NCBI GenBank assembly: GCA_945862125.1
Contig: CAMAYC010000016.1
Location: forward strand, 1 to 56,774
Reading direction: 5' to 3'
Origin: Reyranella massiliensis 521
Lineage (GTDB): Bacteria > Pseudomonadota > Alphaproteobacteria > Reyranellales > Reyranellaceae
DNA: 56,774 nucleotides
The notes beneath the pieces are model-generated. The model was not told where the DNA came from. It made no database searches and saw only the letters and a list, made by a program, of their open reading frames with translations. Below are positions 37,234-50,080 of this stretch, in pieces. Both the position numbers and the translations under genes were made by a program. Each line of letters starts with the position of its first letter. The stretch's first letter is position 1.

Positions 37234-38189
37234 GCGATCTCCTCAGCATCACCGGCCTGACGGTCGAATATCCGGTCGGCGGCGGTCGCCACGTCCATGC
37301 CGTCAGCGACGTCACGCTCGCCGTCCGCGCCGGCGAGACGCTCGGGCTGGTGGGCGAATCCGGTTCGGGCAAGTCGTCGTTGGCGCGGGCGCTCCTGCAG
37401 CTGCCGCCGCCCAAGGCCGGCAGCGTGTTGTTCGACGGCAACGAACTGACGCAGATGCGCGGCGAGGCGCTGCGCGCGGTGCGACCGCGCCTGCAGATGA
37501 TTTTCCAGGACCCGATTGCCTCGCTCAATCCGCGACGCCGGGTGGCCGAGATCGTGGCCGAGCCGCTGGTCGTGTCCGGCGTGCGCGATCCGGCCGAGCG
37601 CACGCGGCGGGTGCGCGCCGTCATGGAGGCGGTCGGCCTCGATCCCGATGTCGTGTGGAGCCGCCGGCCGCATGAATTCTCGGGCGGCCAATGCCAGCGC
37701 ATCGCCATCGCCCGCGCGCTGGTGCTGGAACCCAAGCTGATCGTCTGCGACGAGCCGGTCTCGGCGCTCGATGTCTCGATCCGTGCCCAGATCCTCAACC
37801 TGCTCGACGACATGAAGGCGCGCTTCGGGCTCACGCTGCTGTTCATCGCCCACGACCTCGCGGTGGTGAAGTCGGTGTCCGACCGCGTGGCGGTGATGTA
37901 TCTCGGCAAGCTGTGCGAGGTGGCGGACTCGGCGTCGCTGTTCGCCACGCCGGCGCACCCCTACACGGCGGCCCTGATGGCGGCGATCCCCGAGCCTGAC
38001 CCCGACATCCCGCTGGGCGACACCATGCTCAAGCCCGGCGATCCGCCGTCGCCGCTCGATCCACCCTCGGGCTGCCGCTTCCGCACCCGCTGCCCGCACG
38101 CGGAGGCGAAATGCGCCGCCGAGGTGCCGCCGCTGCGCGAGATCGCGGCCGGCCGTGAAGTCGCGTGTCACTTTCCGCTGATCGGCTGA
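37230..38189 (+). CDS. ABC importer ATPase (DppF type)
   Basis: 319 aa from TTG 37230, chosen for the TTGA overlap with the previous stop. Walker A GESGSGKSS, Q-loop FQDPIASLNP, signature FSGGQCQRIAIARAL, Walker [21 protein letters not shown]. The C-terminal CRFRTRCPHAEAKC is again the Cys-rich oligopeptide domain. It pairs with the preceding ATPase; a terminator follows 20 bases later. Confidence 0.92.
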   Translation: MSDLLSITGLTVEYPVGGGRHVHAVSDVTLAVRAGETLGLVGESGSGKSSLARALLQLPPPKAGSVLFDGNELTQMRGEALRAVRPRLQMIFQDPIASLNPRRRVAEIVAEPLVVSGVRDPAERTRRVRAVMEAVGLDPDVVWSRRPHEFSGGQCQRIAIARALVLEPKLIVCDEPVSALDVSIRAQILNLLDDMKARFGLTLLFIAHDLAVVKSVSDRVAVMYLGKLCEVADSASLFATPAHPYTAALMAAIPEPDPDIPLGDTMLKPGDPPSPLDPPSGCRFRTRCPHAEAKCAAEVPPLREIAAGREVACHFPLIG

Positions 38190-38206
38190 TCGGGAATGGC
38201 TGAACG

Positions 38207-38240
38207 AAAAACGGCGCGCATCGCTGCGCGCCGTTCTTTC
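38207..38240. terminator. Bidirectional intrinsic terminator between ABC operon and tRNA-Pro
   Basis: A perfect 11-bp stem around TCGC: AACGGCGCGCA (38210-38220) and TGCGCGCCGTT (38225-38235). On the minus strand it is followed by TTTT, serving the tRNA gene; on the plus strand by TCTTTC, serving the ABC operon. Confidence 0.8.
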
Positions 38241-38246
38241 GCCAAA

Positions 38247-38323
38247 TGGTCGGAGCGAGAGGATTCGAACCTCCGGCCCCTAGCTCCCGAAGCTAGTGCT
38301 CTACCAGGCTGAGCTACGCTCCG
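38247..38323 (-). tRNA. tRNA-Pro (anticodon CGG)
   Basis: 77 bases including an encoded CCA. The acceptor stem CGGAGCG pairs with CGCTCCG. The D arm begins GCTCAGCCTGGTAGAGC. The anticodon stem CTAGC/GCTAG holds loop TTCGGGA, anticodon CGG. The T arm has GGTTCGAATCC. Discriminator base A. Confidence 0.97.
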
Positions 38324-38359
38324 TCAGGTGTGCGGACTCCGGCCCGCTGGCGAGGCGGG

Positions 38360-38388
38360 GTTATAGCCGTGGCCTTCCGGGGTCGCAA
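38360..38388 (-). promoter_or_regulatory. Promoter of tRNA-Pro
   Basis: On the minus strand TTGCGA (38388-38383), a 17-base spacer, TATAAC (38365-38360). The transcript would start about 30 bases before the mature tRNA. Spacing and boxes are close to consensus. Confidence 0.65.
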
Positions 38389-38452
38389 GTATGGTCGCGG
38401 GGACGGTGGCCGGCCGCTATAGTCCCGCCAATCGGGGATTTGCGGGGATCAC

Positions 38453-39277
38453 ATGGCGAAGAAGAGGCGGCTGAAAATCGCGCTGATCGGCTACGGCGCC
38501 ATCAGCCAGACCCTGTTCGACCTTTTCGCCGCCAAGAAGCCGCCGATCGACATTGTCGGCGTGCTGGTGCGGGAAGGCCGCGTCAAAGCCACCCAGAAGA
38601 AGCTCGGGCCCAAGGTTGCGGTGGTCGATTCGCTAAAAGCGCTGCTCAAGCTCAAGCCCGATGTCGTGGTCGAGGCGGCGAGCCAGCAGGCGGTGCGCGA
38701 CTGGGGCGAGACGATCCTGAAAAAGGGCTTCGATTTCATGGTGATCGCCACCGGCGCCTACGGCGATCCCAAGCTCTGGAAGAGCCATGTGAGGGCCGCT
38801 GAAAAGAGCGGCGCGCGGCTGCGCCTGCCGTCCGGCGCGATCGCCGGGCTCGACGGGCTGCTGGCGATGCGGCTCGGCACCCTCACCAAGGTGAAATACG
38901 TGTCGATCAAGCCGCCGCACGCCTGGACCGGCACGCCGGCCGAGACCGAATTCGACCTGCCGTCGATCAAGGAGCCGACGGTGATCTTCCGCGGCAAGCC
39001 GGCCGATGCCGGGAGGCTCTATCCGAAGAACGCCAATCTCGCGGTGACGGTGGCGCTGTGCGGCGCCGGGCTCGAGCATACCGAGATCGAGCTGGTGGCC
39101 GATCCGACCCTGCCGCCCGGCACCAATGCGAGCCGTCTCGAGGTCGTGTCCGACTCGGGCGAGATGACGATGCAGCGGCTGGGCCGGGCCATGCCGGACA
39201 ATCCCAAGACCGGCGTGTTGACGGCGCTCACCATGGCGGACGATCTCCTGAAGATCGTCCGCTCGAGCGACTGGTAG
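38453..39277 (+). CDS. nadX: L-aspartate dehydrogenase (NadX-like)
   Basis: 274 aa. Rossmann motif GYGAIS (about 13-18), LPSGAIAGLDGL, YPKNANLAVTVAL, and the closing NPKTGVLTALTMADDLL are those of the aspartate dehydrogenase (DUF108) family. It oxidises aspartate to iminoaspartate for NAD synthesis, replacing or backing up NadB, or serves in aspartate catabolism. No nadA or nadC is next to it, so the NAD role is inferred from family. Confidence 0.82.
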   Translation: MAKKRRLKIALIGYGAISQTLFDLFAAKKPPIDIVGVLVREGRVKATQKKLGPKVAVVDSLKALLKLKPDVVVEAASQQAVRDWGETILKKGFDFMVIATGAYGDPKLWKSHVRAAEKSGARLRLPSGAIAGLDGLLAMRLGTLTKVKYVSIKPPHAWTGTPAETEFDLPSIKEPTVIFRGKPADAGRLYPKNANLAVTVALCGAGLEHTEIELVADPTLPPGTNASRLEVVSDSGEMTMQRLGRAMPDNPKTGVLTALTMADDLLKIVRSSDW

Positions 39278-39283
39278 AGAGCC

Positions 39284-39805
39284 CTAGCGCGGGCCGCCGT
39301 GCTTGTGCATCTCGCGGCCACCCGGGCCGCCGGCCATGCGCGGCTTGTCGAGGATTGCCTTCTGCTCCGGGCTCAGCACGGCATAAAGCGCCGTGAGGGT
39401 GGGCTTCACCGCCTCGATCGAGGCGACGCGGGCCTTCATCGCATCCTCTTCCATCGACAGGCGGTCGACGTAGTTGGGACGCTCCTTCATTTCGGCCGGC
39501 AGCGCCGCGCAGCGGGCGTTGGACTTGGCGTTGGCCTCGTCGGAGGCCTTCTCGAAGGCGTTCCAGGCGGACATCTGCTCCGGCTTCAGCTCCAGCCGGG
39601 CCTTGATGTAGGCGCGGTTGCCGATACGGCGGGCCAGCATGTCCTGGCACATGGACTTGGGCGAGAAAGTGCGGCCGGCCGCGGCGGCCGGCGGGGCCGC
39701 CTGGGCGATCTCGAGCATGTCGTCGCTGTCGTTGTCGAGGGCAAGTGCAGGGCTGGCGAAGGCAAGGCCTGCCGCGGTGACCAGAAGCAGGAAACGGAAG
39801 GACAT
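39284..39805 (-). CDS. Spy/CpxP-like LTxxQ-repeat periplasmic protein
   Basis: 173 aa from ATG 39805, with GAGG six bases before; a GTG at 39817 is in frame. Signal peptide about 1-23. Two LTxxQ-type motifs: LELKPEQMSAW and VLSPEQKAIL, within a helical region. Two Cys (in MCQDML and NARCAAL) may form a disulfide. Such proteins act as periplasmic chaperones or envelope stress sensors. Confidence 0.8.
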   Translation of the reverse strand: MSFRFLLLVTAAGLAFASPALALDNDSDDMLEIAQAAPPAAAAGRTFSPKSMCQDMLARRIGNRAYIKARLELKPEQMSAWNAFEKASDEANAKSNARCAALPAEMKERPNYVDRLSMEEDAMKARVASIEAVKPTLTALYAVLSPEQKAILDKPRMAGGPGGREMHKHGGPR

Positions 39806-39884
39806 CGAATACCTCACCGGAATGAAAGGGTTGCCTCGATGATACGGACGCTGTCGGCCGGACGTGCCCGCCGCGAAGGTTAAG

Positions 39885-41435
39885 TTATGTAAAGTTTGCG
39901 CCCAGGGAGTTTGTGCGCAGCTCGGCCATCCAGCGCGCGAACGCCTCGCGCTCGGCAGGCGTCATGTGCAGGCCTTCCTTGGTCCGCCGCCACAGCACGT
40001 CTTCGGCCTCGACCGCCCATTCGTCGCGGATCAGGTGACGGACCTCGACCTCGTAGAGATGGCCGCCGAAATGCCGGCCGAGATCGGCCACGGTCTTCAC
40101 ATGGTCCAGCAACTCGCCCAGCCCCGAGCCATGCCGGCGCGCCAGCACGCGGACCAACTCCCTGGGCAGGCCGGGCTTGGTCTGGGCCGCGCCATCGACG
40201 AAGCGGTCGAAAGCTTCCTCGAAGGTCGGCGCGTCGGCCAGCTCGCCGTCGAACACCGCCCGCGTCGCTGTCCACGGGCCACCCATGCTCGGAAAATAGG
40301 GTTTCAGGTCCGCCAGCGCATGCTCGGCGAGGCGGCGGTAGGTCGTGATCTTGCCGCCGAACACCGAGAGCAGCGGTGCGGTTCCCACAGCGCCATCCAC
40401 TTCCAGGTGATAGTCGCGCGTCACCGCCGAAGGATTGTCATCGCCGTCGTCGAACAGAGGGCGCACGCCGGAATAGGTCCAGACTACGTCGGCTGGGGTC
40501 ACCGGCTTCTGCATGTAGTGGCCGGCGATCTCGCAGAGGTAGGCGATCTCCTCCGGTGTGCAGACCGGCTTCTCGCCGAACTCGACGGGGATGTCGGTGG
40601 TGCCGATGACCGTGAAGTCGCGCTCGTAGGGAATGATGAAGACGATGCGGTTGTCGCTGTTCTGCAGGATGAAGGCGTGGTCGCCTTCGTACAGGCGCGG
40701 CACGATGATGTGGCTGCCCTTGATCAGGCGCACGCGCTTGGTGGTACGGATGGGCGTCTGCTCGTCGAGGAAGTGTTTTACCCAGGGGCCGGCGGCGTTG
40801 ACGAGGCCGCGCGCCTTGAGATGCACAGCCGTGCCGTCAGGCGCGGCGAGCTCGATGTGCCAGAGCTTGCCATCATCGCTCCGCTTGGCCGAGACACAGC
40901 GGTGGCGGGCATAGATGCGCGCACCCATCTCGCGCGCCGACTTCATGTTGGCGATCACCAGGCGGGCATCGTCGACCCAGGCGTCGGAATAGACGAAGCC
41001 CTTCTTGAACGACGGCTTCAACCCGGCGCCGTACTTCGAGCCTGGCAGGTCGATCGCCTCGGACTTGGGCAGGGTCATGTGCCAGTCGAGATGGTCGTAG
41101 AGGAAGAGGCCGAGCCGAAGCATCCAGCGCGGGCGCAGGTGCGGCTCGTGCGGCAGGACGAAGCGCATGGGGAAGGCCAGGTGCGGCGCCTTGGCCAGCA
41201 GCACCTCGCGCTCCATCAGGGCCTCGCGGACCAGCCGGAACTCGTATTGCTCTAGGTAGCGCAGGCCGCCGTGGATCAGCTTGCTCGAGGCCGAGGAGGT
41301 GGCGCTGGCGAAATCGTTCATCTCGCAGAGCCCGACCTTCAGCGACCGTCCCACCGCGTCGCAGGCGATTCCCGCGCCATTGATCCCGCCACCGACCACG
41401 AACAGGTCGAGCGGGGCGTCCTCCCTCACTTCCAT
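39885..41435 (-). CDS. glpD: Glycerol-3-phosphate dehydrogenase, FAD-dependent
   Basis: 516 aa. FAD-binding VVGGGINGAGIA (about 13-24), SSKLIHGGLRYLE and TYSGVRPLFDDG are conserved in GlpD. It oxidises sn-glycerol-3-phosphate to dihydroxyacetone phosphate at the inner membrane and passes electrons to quinone. No glpK or glpF neighbours; it is divergent from the zinc-ribbon gene. Confidence 0.95.
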   Translation of the reverse strand: MEVREDAPLDLFVVGGGINGAGIACDAVGRSLKVGLCEMNDFASATSSASSKLIHGGLRYLEQYEFRLVREALMEREVLLAKAPHLAFPMRFVLPHEPHLRPRWMLRLGLFLYDHLDWHMTLPKSEAIDLPGSKYGAGLKPSFKKGFVYSDAWVDDARLVIANMKSAREMGARIYARHRCVSAKRSDDGKLWHIELAAPDGTAVHLKARGLVNAAGPWVKHFLDEQTPIRTTKRVRLIKGSHIIVPRLYEGDHAFILQNSDNRIVFIIPYERDFTVIGTTDIPVEFGEKPVCTPEEIAYLCEIAGHYMQKPVTPADVVWTYSGVRPLFDDGDDNPSAVTRDYHLEVDGAVGTAPLLSVFGGKITTYRRLAEHALADLKPYFPSMGGPWTATRAVFDGELADAPTFEEAFDRFVDGAAQTKPGLPRELVRVLARRHGSGLGELLDHVKTVADLGRHFGGHLYEVEVRHLIRDEWAVEAEDVLWRRTKEGLHMTPAEREAFARWMAELRTNSLGANFT

Positions 41436-41515
41436 GCCCGATCCTATAGCGGGGGCTGGCGCGAGAGGCGAGCGGACTGCTTGACCGGACTGCAGGGTGT
41501 GCGCACAAGCGACCC

Positions 41516-41791
41516 ATGGGTCTGCTGCTCAAACTCGCGCTGCTCGGGGTCGCGCTCTACGCCGCCTACAAAACCTTCTCCCGCTGGAAGGGCCTGTATG
41601 ACCGGTTCGTCGGCCCGCCGCCGGCACCGCCGCGGCCGGAGCCGCCGCGTGCGCCTGAGCCTGCCCCCACGGCCCAAACCGCCCAGGCCAAGCCCAAAGT
41701 GATCGAGGAAACCGTCCAATGTGCGGGTTGCGGTGCCTATGTTTCGACCGCTGCCGCAAAATGCGGCCATTGCGGCCGTCCCCTGCCATAA
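41516..41791 (+). CDS. Small membrane protein with C-terminal zinc ribbon
   Basis: 91 aa: one N-terminal helix (about 3-19), a Pro/Ala-rich linker (about 33-60) and a CAGC-x(9)-CGHC rubredoxin-like zinc ribbon. This layout resembles the PP0621-type proteins of proteobacteria. Function unknown. It ends 118 bases before glyQ. Confidence 0.7.
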   Translation: MGLLLKLALLGVALYAAYKTFSRWKGLYDRFVGPPPAPPRPEPPRAPEPAPTAQTAQAKPKVIEETVQCAGCGAYVSTAAAKCGHCGRPLP

Positions 41792-41815
41792 GGCCGCAGC
41801 AGGCTGCCGGCGTGC

Positions 41816-41844
41816 TTGACCGGGGTAGGGGTCGCACCTATTTT
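41816..41844 (+). promoter_or_regulatory. Promoter of the glyQS-ppdK-meaB-HIT operon
   Basis: TTGACC (41816-41821), a 17-base spacer, TATTTT (41839-41844). Transcript start would be about 41851, leaving a leader near 59 bases before the GTG of glyQ. Confidence 0.65.
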
Positions 41845-41909
41845 GCCGCACCGCAAAAACGGCCTTAAGTCACGGAAATACAAGGCCTTCTGAGCTTCGG
41901 GGAATACCG

Positions 41910-42799
<890 letters not shown>

Positions 42800-42800
<1 letters not shown>

Positions 42801-44851
42801 TGGCCGAGCTGCTTCTCGAACTCCTGTCGGAAGAGATTCCCGCACGCATGCAGGCGCGCGCCTCCGAAGACCTGAAGCGGCTGGTCGGCGACGGGCTGAA
42901 GGCCGCGGGCCTTTCGTTCACCGGCGCGCGTGCCTTCGCCACGCCGCGGCGGCTGGCGCTGGTGGTCGAGGGGCTGCCGGTGGCCCGAGAGGACGTGAGC
43001 GAGGAGCGGCGCGGGCCGCGCGTCGGTGCGCCGGACCAGGCGGTCCAGGGATTCCTGAAGGGTGCGGGTCTTGCGTCGCTCGACCAGGCCGAGAAGCGCG
43101 ACACCGGCAAGGGTGAGTTCTGGTTCGCCGTTGTGACCAAGAAGGGCGGGCCGACGGCCGAGGCCCTGCCGGCGATCATCGATGCCGCCATGAAGGCGCT
43201 GCCCTGGCCCAAGTCGATGAAGTGGGGCAGCGGCACCATGCTCTGGGTGCGCCCGCTGCAGTCGATCGTGGCGCTGTTCGACGGCAAGGTGCTGGCGGGC
43301 GAAGTGGCGCCCGGCGGCGCGATGAAGCCGATCGCGTTCGGCGACACCACGCGCGGGCATCGCTTCCTCAGCAAGGGTGAATTGAAAGTCGCGGACTTCG
43401 CCGACTACACGGCCAAGCTTCGCGACGCGCATGTCGTGCTCGATCCCGCTGAGCGCAAGAAGATCATCGTCGAGGCGGCACAGAAGCTCGCCACCGGTGC
43501 GCAAGTGACGCTGAAGGCGGACGAAGGCCTGCTCGACGAGGTGGCCGGCCTGGTCGAGTGGCCGGTGCCGCTGCTCGGCACCATCGACGCGCAGTTCATG
43601 GACGTGCCGCCCGAGGTGCTGATCGTCTCGATGAAGACGCATCAACGTTATTTCGTGACGACCAAGACCGATGGCACGCTCGCCAACCGCTTCGTCGTCG
43701 TGGCCAACAATGTGGCGCGTGATGGCGGCAAGGTGATCGCCGACGGCAACGAGCGCGTGCTGCGCGCGCGCCTCTCCGACGCCAAATTCTTCTGGGACCA
43801 GGATCGCAAGACGACACTGGAAAGCCGGTTGCCGTCGCTGAAGGGCATCGTCTTCCACGCCAAGCTCGGCACGCAGGCCGAGCGCGTCGAGCGGATCGTC
43901 AAGCTCGCGGGCGAAATCGCGAAATTCGTGCCGGGCGCCGACGCCAAACAGGTCGAGCAGGCGGCGCGCCTCGCCAAGGCCGATCTCGTGACCGGCATGG
44001 TGGGCGAGTTCCCCGAACTGCAGGGCATCATGGGTCGCTACTATGCGCTCGGCGAAAAGCTGCCTGTGCCGGTGGCCGATGCGATCGGCGATCACTATGC
44101 GCCGGCCGGTCCGCACGACCGCTGCCCCGAGGCGCCGGTGTCCATCGTGGTGGCGCTCGCCGACAAGCTCGATGCGCTCACCAGCTTCTGGGCGATCGGC
44201 GAGAAGCCGACCGGCTCGCGCGATCCCTTTGCGCTCCGCCGCGCGGCGCTCGGCATCATCCGCATCGTGGTCGAGAACAAGATCCGCCTGCCGTTCGGCA
44301 CGTTCTTCAAGTCGGGCGACCTGATGGACTTCTTCGCCGACCGCCTGAAAGTCCAGGTGCGTGAGAAGGGCGGGCGGCACGATGTGGTCGATGCCGTGTT
44401 TGCACTGGGCAATGAAGACGATCTCGTGCGCCTGTTGGCTCGTGTCGAGGCGTTGCAGTCGTTCCTGGGAACCGAAGCCGGCAAGAACCTGCTCACGGCC
44501 TATGGCCGCGCGGCCAACATCGTTCGTGCCGAGGAAAAGAAGGACAAGGCGCTGGCCGCCAGGATCGCCGTTGCACCGGATACGGCGCTGCTGGAACAGG
44601 CCGAGGAGAAGGCCGTGGCGGCCTCCCTGGCGGAGGTCGAGCGCGCGCTCGGACCGGCGTTGAAGGCCGAGGACTTCGCCGGTGCGATGGCTGCGTTTGC
44701 GGGGCTTCGGGCGCCGCTGGACGCTTTCTTCGACAAAGTCACGGTGAACGTCACCGATAAGCCTGAATTGCGCCTGAACAGGCTCAAACTGCTGAACCAG
44801 ATTCGTGCCACCATGGACCAGGTGGCGGATTTTTCGAAGATCGAGGGCTGA
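42800..44851 (+). CDS. glyS: Glycine--tRNA ligase beta subunit
   Basis: 683 aa from ATG 42800 (TGATG junction with glyQ). Begins [17 protein letters not shown], has the HD-like and tRNA-binding regions, with MKTHQRYF and [32 protein letters not shown] typical of GlyS. It binds tRNA-Gly and is needed for activity. Confidence 0.97.
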
Positions 44852-44853
44852 GA

Positions 44854-47525
<2,672 letters not shown>

Positions 47526-47529
<4 letters not shown>

Positions 47530-48458
47530 CCCTCGCCGCGCTCCGTGACGGTGGCAAGCGGGCCCTGGCGGCCGCGCTTGTCGACCTCGAACGCGACGGC
47601 GACAGTGCCGGGGCCCTGGCCCTGCTCGACGAGGCCTGGCGCGCCTCGAAGGCCCACGTGGTCGGTATCACCGGCCCGCCCGGCGTCGGCAAATCCTCCC
47701 TTTGCGCGGCCCTGGTCGCGGCCTGGCGCCAGGGCGGCAAGAGCGTCGGGGTGATCGCGGTCGATCCTTCCTCCAAGGCCAGCGGTGGCGCCCTGCTCGG
47801 CGACCGCGTGCGCATCGTCCACGACGCTCTAGATGACGGCGTGTTCGTGCGCTCGATGGCGGCGCGCGAGCGGCTGGGCGGGCTCGCCGACCAGACCTTG
47901 CCGGCCATGGTGCTGATGCGCGCGCTGTTCGACCGCGTGCTGATCGAGACCGTGGGCGTCGGCCAGTCCGAGACCGACGTGGCGGGCTTTGCCGACACGG
48001 TGGTGTTCTGCGTCCAGCCCGGCTCCGGCGATTCGCTGCAGTTCATGAAGGCCGGCATCGTCGAGATCCCGCATGTCGTGGCGGTCACCAAGGCCGATCT
48101 CGGTGGCGTGGCGGAGCGGGCGCGGGCCGACGTGGCCGGCGCGCTGTCGCTGGCGTCGGCGGATCAGCACGGTTGGCCGCTCCGGACACTGGCTGTCTCG
48201 GCCCGCAGCGGCACCGGCATCGAGGCGCTGATGGCTTCGCTGGAGGAACACCGGCAGCACATGGCGGGGGAGGGCCGCCTGGACGCAGCCCGCCGCCGCC
48301 AGAGCGAGCGCTGGGTCGTGGAAGCCTTTCGTGAGCGGTTCGGCCAGCGCGGGCTGCAGCGCCTGCGGGGCGTTGCCATGGACGGTATCGTGTCGTCCGA
48401 TGCCTCGCCCTTCGAGCGCCTGCGTCAACTGACGGAAATCCTGGAGAGTCCGCGATGA
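47526..48458 (+). CDS. meaB: MeaB/ArgK-family GTPase (methylmalonyl-CoA mutase chaperone)
   Basis: 310 aa from ATG 47526 (ATGA overlap with ppdK). Walker [39 protein letters not shown] and TKAD motifs are those of G3E GTPases of the MeaB group, which load or protect B12-dependent mutases. The C-terminal dimerisation arm is present. No mutase gene is in the window. Confidence 0.92.
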
Positions 48459-48880
48459 GCCATCCCACCGACGGAAGCTGCATCTTCTGCAAGATCGTCG
48501 CGGGCCAGATCCCGTGCTTCAAGCTCCTGGAAGACGAGGCGACGATCGCCTTCATGGACATCAACCCGGTCAACCCTGGCCATGCGCTGGCGGTGGCCAA
48601 GGGCCATTGGCCGACGGTCGACGTCATTCCGGCCGAGGTGCTGGGGGCGGTCGCCAGGACCGCGCAGAAGGTGGCCAGGGCTGTCATCGGCGAGCTGAAG
48701 CCGCACGGGGTGAACCTGCTGCAGGCCAACGGCGAGGGGGCCGGGCAGAGCGTGCCGCACCTGCATATCCACATCATGCCGCGCCGTCCCAACGACGGCG
48801 TCACGCTCAACTGGGGTTACAAGCCCGGCGACAAGGCCGAGATCGAGGCGATCTACAAGCGGTTGAAGGCCGCGCTGTAG
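48455..48880 (+). CDS. HIT-family (histidine triad) hydrolase
   Basis: 141 aa, ATGA overlap with meaB. CIFCKIVAGQIPC and the triad VPHLHIHIMPR are characteristic of HinT-like nucleotide phosphoramidases/AMP hydrolases. End of the glyQ operon; the stop is one base from the convergent LysR gene. Confidence 0.94.
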   Translation: MSHPTDGSCIFCKIVAGQIPCFKLLEDEATIAFMDINPVNPGHALAVAKGHWPTVDVIPAEVLGAVARTAQKVARAVIGELKPHGVNLLQANGEGAGQSVPHLHIHIMPRRPNDGVTLNWGYKPGDKAEIEAIYKRLKAAL

Positions 48881-48881
48881 A

Positions 48882-49844
48882 TCAGGATGCGACCAGCGCC
48901 GCCGTGCGGTGCTGCGAGAGGCTGAACCACTCGCGCTCGTCCTGGTGGAATCTCTCGCGGATGTAGTCGATCACGGCGCGGATGCGGGCGCCCTTGTTGG
49001 TTTCCTCGTGGCTCACCAGCCAGATATCGCGGGTGATGTTGAGGTCGATGGGCGCCTCGATGAGATTCTCGCCCTTGCGGCTATAGCTCGGGAAGACCGA
49101 CAGTCCCCACGACGCCTTCACCGCTTCCATCGCCGAGTGCGATGAGTTGGTGCGCAGCACGACGCTGGCGCTGCGCTCGACGACTTCCGTCCACGCCTTC
49201 ATCGCCGGCAGGCTGTGCAGCGTGGTGTGGTCGACGATGTGATGCTCGTTGAGGTCTTCCAGACGCTGCGGCAGGCCGTACTGCTCGATGTAGGCCGGGG
49301 CGGCGAAGATCGACATGTTGAACTGGCCGACCCTTGCCGCAACGAGCTGGTTGGACGTCGGGCGGAAGAAGCGGATGGCGAGGTCGGCCTGGCGGGTGGC
49401 GAGGTCGAGCACCTGATCACCCACGATCACCTGGACGACGATGTCGGAATGGAGCCGGCGCAACTCGGACAGCCGCGGCACGAGCCACTGCGCAGCCAGG
49501 CCCTCGGTGGCGGCCACGCGGACGATGCCGGCCATCTCGCGGTCGAGGCCGGCCAGATGCCGCTCGATCGAGGTGGCGTTCGACATCATCGATTCGGCCT
49601 GCATGAGCACGCCACGAGCAGCTGGCGTCACTTCCATGCCGTGACGGTGGCGGTCGAACAGCTTGGCGCCCAGCCGGCGCTCCAGCGCCTGGATGCGGCG
49701 ACCTACGGTTGTCTGCTTGGTATTGAGCTGGGTGGCGGCGGCGCTGAAGCTTCCGGTCTTTGCAACTGCCAGGAAAAACCGCACGTCGTCCCAATCGCCG
49801 AGAATGTTCGGAGCTTTGTTTTTGCGTGGGGGAGTCGTGACCAT
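48882..49844 (-). CDS. LysR-family transcriptional regulator
   Basis: 320 aa. HTH about residues 18-75: DWDDVRFFLAVAKTGSFSAAATQLNTKQTTVGRRIQALERR. Effector domain follows. Its start is 236 bases from the divergent nucleotidyltransferase-GNAT cassette, so it is the obvious candidate regulator of the cassette; this is inference from layout. Confidence 0.9.
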   Translation of the reverse strand: MVTTPPRKNKAPNILGDWDDVRFFLAVAKTGSFSAAATQLNTKQTTVGRRIQALERRLGAKLFDRHRHGMEVTPAARGVLMQAESMMSNATSIERHLAGLDREMAGIVRVAATEGLAAQWLVPRLSELRRLHSDIVVQVIVGDQVLDLATRQADLAIRFFRPTSNQLVAARVGQFNMSIFAAPAYIEQYGLPQRLEDLNEHHIVDHTTLHSLPAMKAWTEVVERSASVVLRTNSSHSAMEAVKASWGLSVFPSYSRKGENLIEAPIDLNITRDIWLVSHEETNKGARIRAVIDYIRERFHQDEREWFSLSQHRTAALVAS

Positions 49845-49961
49845 CGTAACAATCGATACAATAAGGTTGTCGGCCCAAAGTTTACTTGGCAGAGGCCTCG
49901 TGGTTTATCTTACATCATTGCGGATGAAACGTCGTTTTCTGTCTCAATCGTAGGGTATTAG

Positions 49962-49982
49962 ACGGCTTTTTTCACCAGCCGT
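49962..49982. other. Hairpin in the LysR/cassette intergenic region
   Basis: ACGGCT (49962-49967) and AGCCGT (49977-49982) form a 6-bp dyad around a T-rich 9-base centre. It lies mid-way in the 236-base gap, which is lower in GC than the coding parts. No clear -35/-10 pair was found in the gap. Confidence 0.3.
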
Positions 49983-50021
49983 ATAGGCCCGTAAGCGCTT
50001 ATTTAGCCCTCGTATTCGTTA

Positions 50022-50054
50022 GTCAATCTATCTGTTGTGGATATCCCGATTGAC
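50022..50054. promoter_or_regulatory. Long-spaced inverted repeat upstream of the cassette, possible LysR operator
   Basis: GTCAATC (50022-50028) and GATTGAC (50048-50054) are perfect inverted repeats separated by 19 bases, ending 26 bases before the GTG at 50081. They could be a regulator site or could cause a leader hairpin. Confidence 0.35.
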
Positions 50055-50080
50055 GGGTCGTAACGGGCGAGGGTGCTTCT

